Source: Pseudomonadota bacterium
GTDB lineage: Bacteria; Myxococcota; Polyangia; Polyangiales; Polyangiaceae
Assembly: GCA_023419055.1 (NCBI GenBank)
Contig: JAEZYO010000767.1
Span: forward strand, 1-14,246
DNA length: 14,246 nucleotides
Direction: 5' to 3'
Position 1 is the stretch's first letter. The number at the start of each line of letters is the position of its first letter. This document shows positions 13,721-14,246 of this stretch, piece by piece. The notes beneath the pieces were generated by a model. The model was not told where the DNA came from. It ran no database searches and saw only the letters and a program-made list of their open reading frames with translations. The position numbers and the translations under genes are program-made.

Positions 13721-14246
13721 TCACTTCACGTCGACGTAGAAGTCTTCCGTGACGAGGTTCGTGACCGGGCCGTTCCAGACCTCGAAGCCGATGGCGACGG
13801 CCATGAACTCACTGCCGGGCAGGTTGTAGTTACGATTGATCGCGTCTTGATAGAGCGCCTTCGCGTCGAACTCGAGCTCGCCGAGATCCTGCCCTTCGGC
13901 CCGCACGTAGTTCACGATCGGCTTGCCGTTGACGTTGCCGGTCCAGATGGACCAGGTGCCCGGGAGCCCTGCCACGGTCGCGCCCGCGGTGGCGGCGGCG
14001 CCTGCCGGCTGCTGACCGGGCGGGTCTCGCAACCAGACCATGAGGTAGGACGCGAGCGTGCCGCCGTTGCCGAGCCAGATGTCCCACGCCGCGTTGTACT
14101 GGGTGCCGCTGCCGGCCTTCCAACGCCAGCCGGTCTTGAGCGAGGTGACGGAGCTGATGGCCGCGGGCAACCCACACTTCCCCGGCGACTGCTTCATCGA
14201 GTAGAGGCCGCAGAAGACGGTGGGATATCCGGCAGGGGAGTAGTTC
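13721..14246 (-). CDS. Glycoside hydrolase family 12-like protein (partial; N-terminus beyond window; nucleophile Glu replaced by Tyr)
   Basis: The minus frame is open from the window edge to TGA at 13721, giving 174 residues of the C-terminal part; the ATG at 14197 is internal. GH12 (endoglucanase/xyloglucanase) landmarks run in order: NYSPAGYPTVFCGLYS, GKCGLPAAISSVTSLKTGWR, YNAAWDIWLGN (family YDIWF), SYLMVWLRDPPGQQPAG (family E-I/L-M-I-W-L), GTWSIWTGNVNG, IVNYVRAEG, then GSEFMAVAIGFEVWNG and a closing VTEDFYVDVK. The acid/base Glu is kept in GFEVW (codon 13781-13783). The nucleophile Glu of the E(I/L)MIW motif is Tyr here (codon 14045-14047). GH12 enzymes are retaining beta-glucanases that need both Glu residues, so this copy is probably not a normal hydrolase. 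It may bind glucan or have a changed mechanism. A secretion signal would lie outside the window. A terminator hairpin follows at 13665-13695. Confidence 0.85.
   Translation of the reverse strand, partial: NYSPAGYPTVFCGLYSMKQSPGKCGLPAAISSVTSLKTGWRWKAGSGTQYNAAWDIWLGNGGTLASYLMVWLRDPPGQQPAGAAATAGATVAGLPGTWSIWTGNVNGKPIVNYVRAEGQDLGELEFDAKALYQDAINRNYNLPGSEFMAVAIGFEVWNGPVTNLVTEDFYVDVK

Overview
The window looks like chromosomal DNA of a myxobacterium, most likely from the Polyangiales/Sorangiineae side of Myxococcota. I infer this from the very high GC, the giant TPR proteins, the myxobacterial zinc-ribbon protein, a lipoprotein with an AgmX/PglI-type C-terminal domain, Gly/Thr-rich surface lipoproteins and long Pro/Ala linkers. 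No rRNA, tRNA, CRISPR array, transposase or integrase is visible. Both outermost genes run off the window.

Layout. (1) Positions 1-5167 are on the minus strand: a membrane-anchored parvulin-type prolyl isomerase (5167 to 4589), then a giant TPR protein starting at 4431 that continues past base 1. The 1448-codon plus-strand reading frame over this region is only the codon-aligned shadow of the TPR gene. (2) Positions 5315-9331, plus strand: a 1338-residue protein with a zinc ribbon, a long disordered linker with repeated short motifs, one membrane helix and a large TPR domain. A strong hairpin at 9366-9399 separates it from a convergent two-gene minus-strand unit. (3) Positions 10628 to 9426: an OmpA/Pal-like lipoprotein, and 27 bases downstream a small lipoprotein that is essentially a stand-alone AgmX/PglI C-terminal (TonB-like) domain. 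(4) Positions 10629-11125: a 497-bp gene-free divergent control region. (5) Positions 11126-12392, plus strand: a DUF5996 protein overlapping a small UBP-type zinc-finger protein by 17 bases. (6) Positions 12393-12515: a convergent intergenic with three hairpins. (7) Minus strand: a secreted Gly/Thr-rich lipoprotein (13433 to 12516), a hairpin-rich spacer, and a GH12-family glycosidase-like protein entering from the right edge (14246 to 13721).

How the genes may work together (inference). Regions 1-3 hold five envelope-related genes: inner-membrane TPR scaffold, periplasmic isomerase, peptidoglycan-binding lipoprotein, TonB/AgmX-like lipoprotein and a second TPR scaffold. They could belong to one envelope-spanning assembly resembling in parts the Agl/Glt gliding machinery, but nothing in the sequence proves a shared function. 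The right end looks like polysaccharide biology. The GH12-like protein has Tyr where the family has its catalytic nucleophile Glu, so it may be a binding protein or a variant enzyme. The DUF5996/UBP pair is an uncharacterised two-gene cassette.
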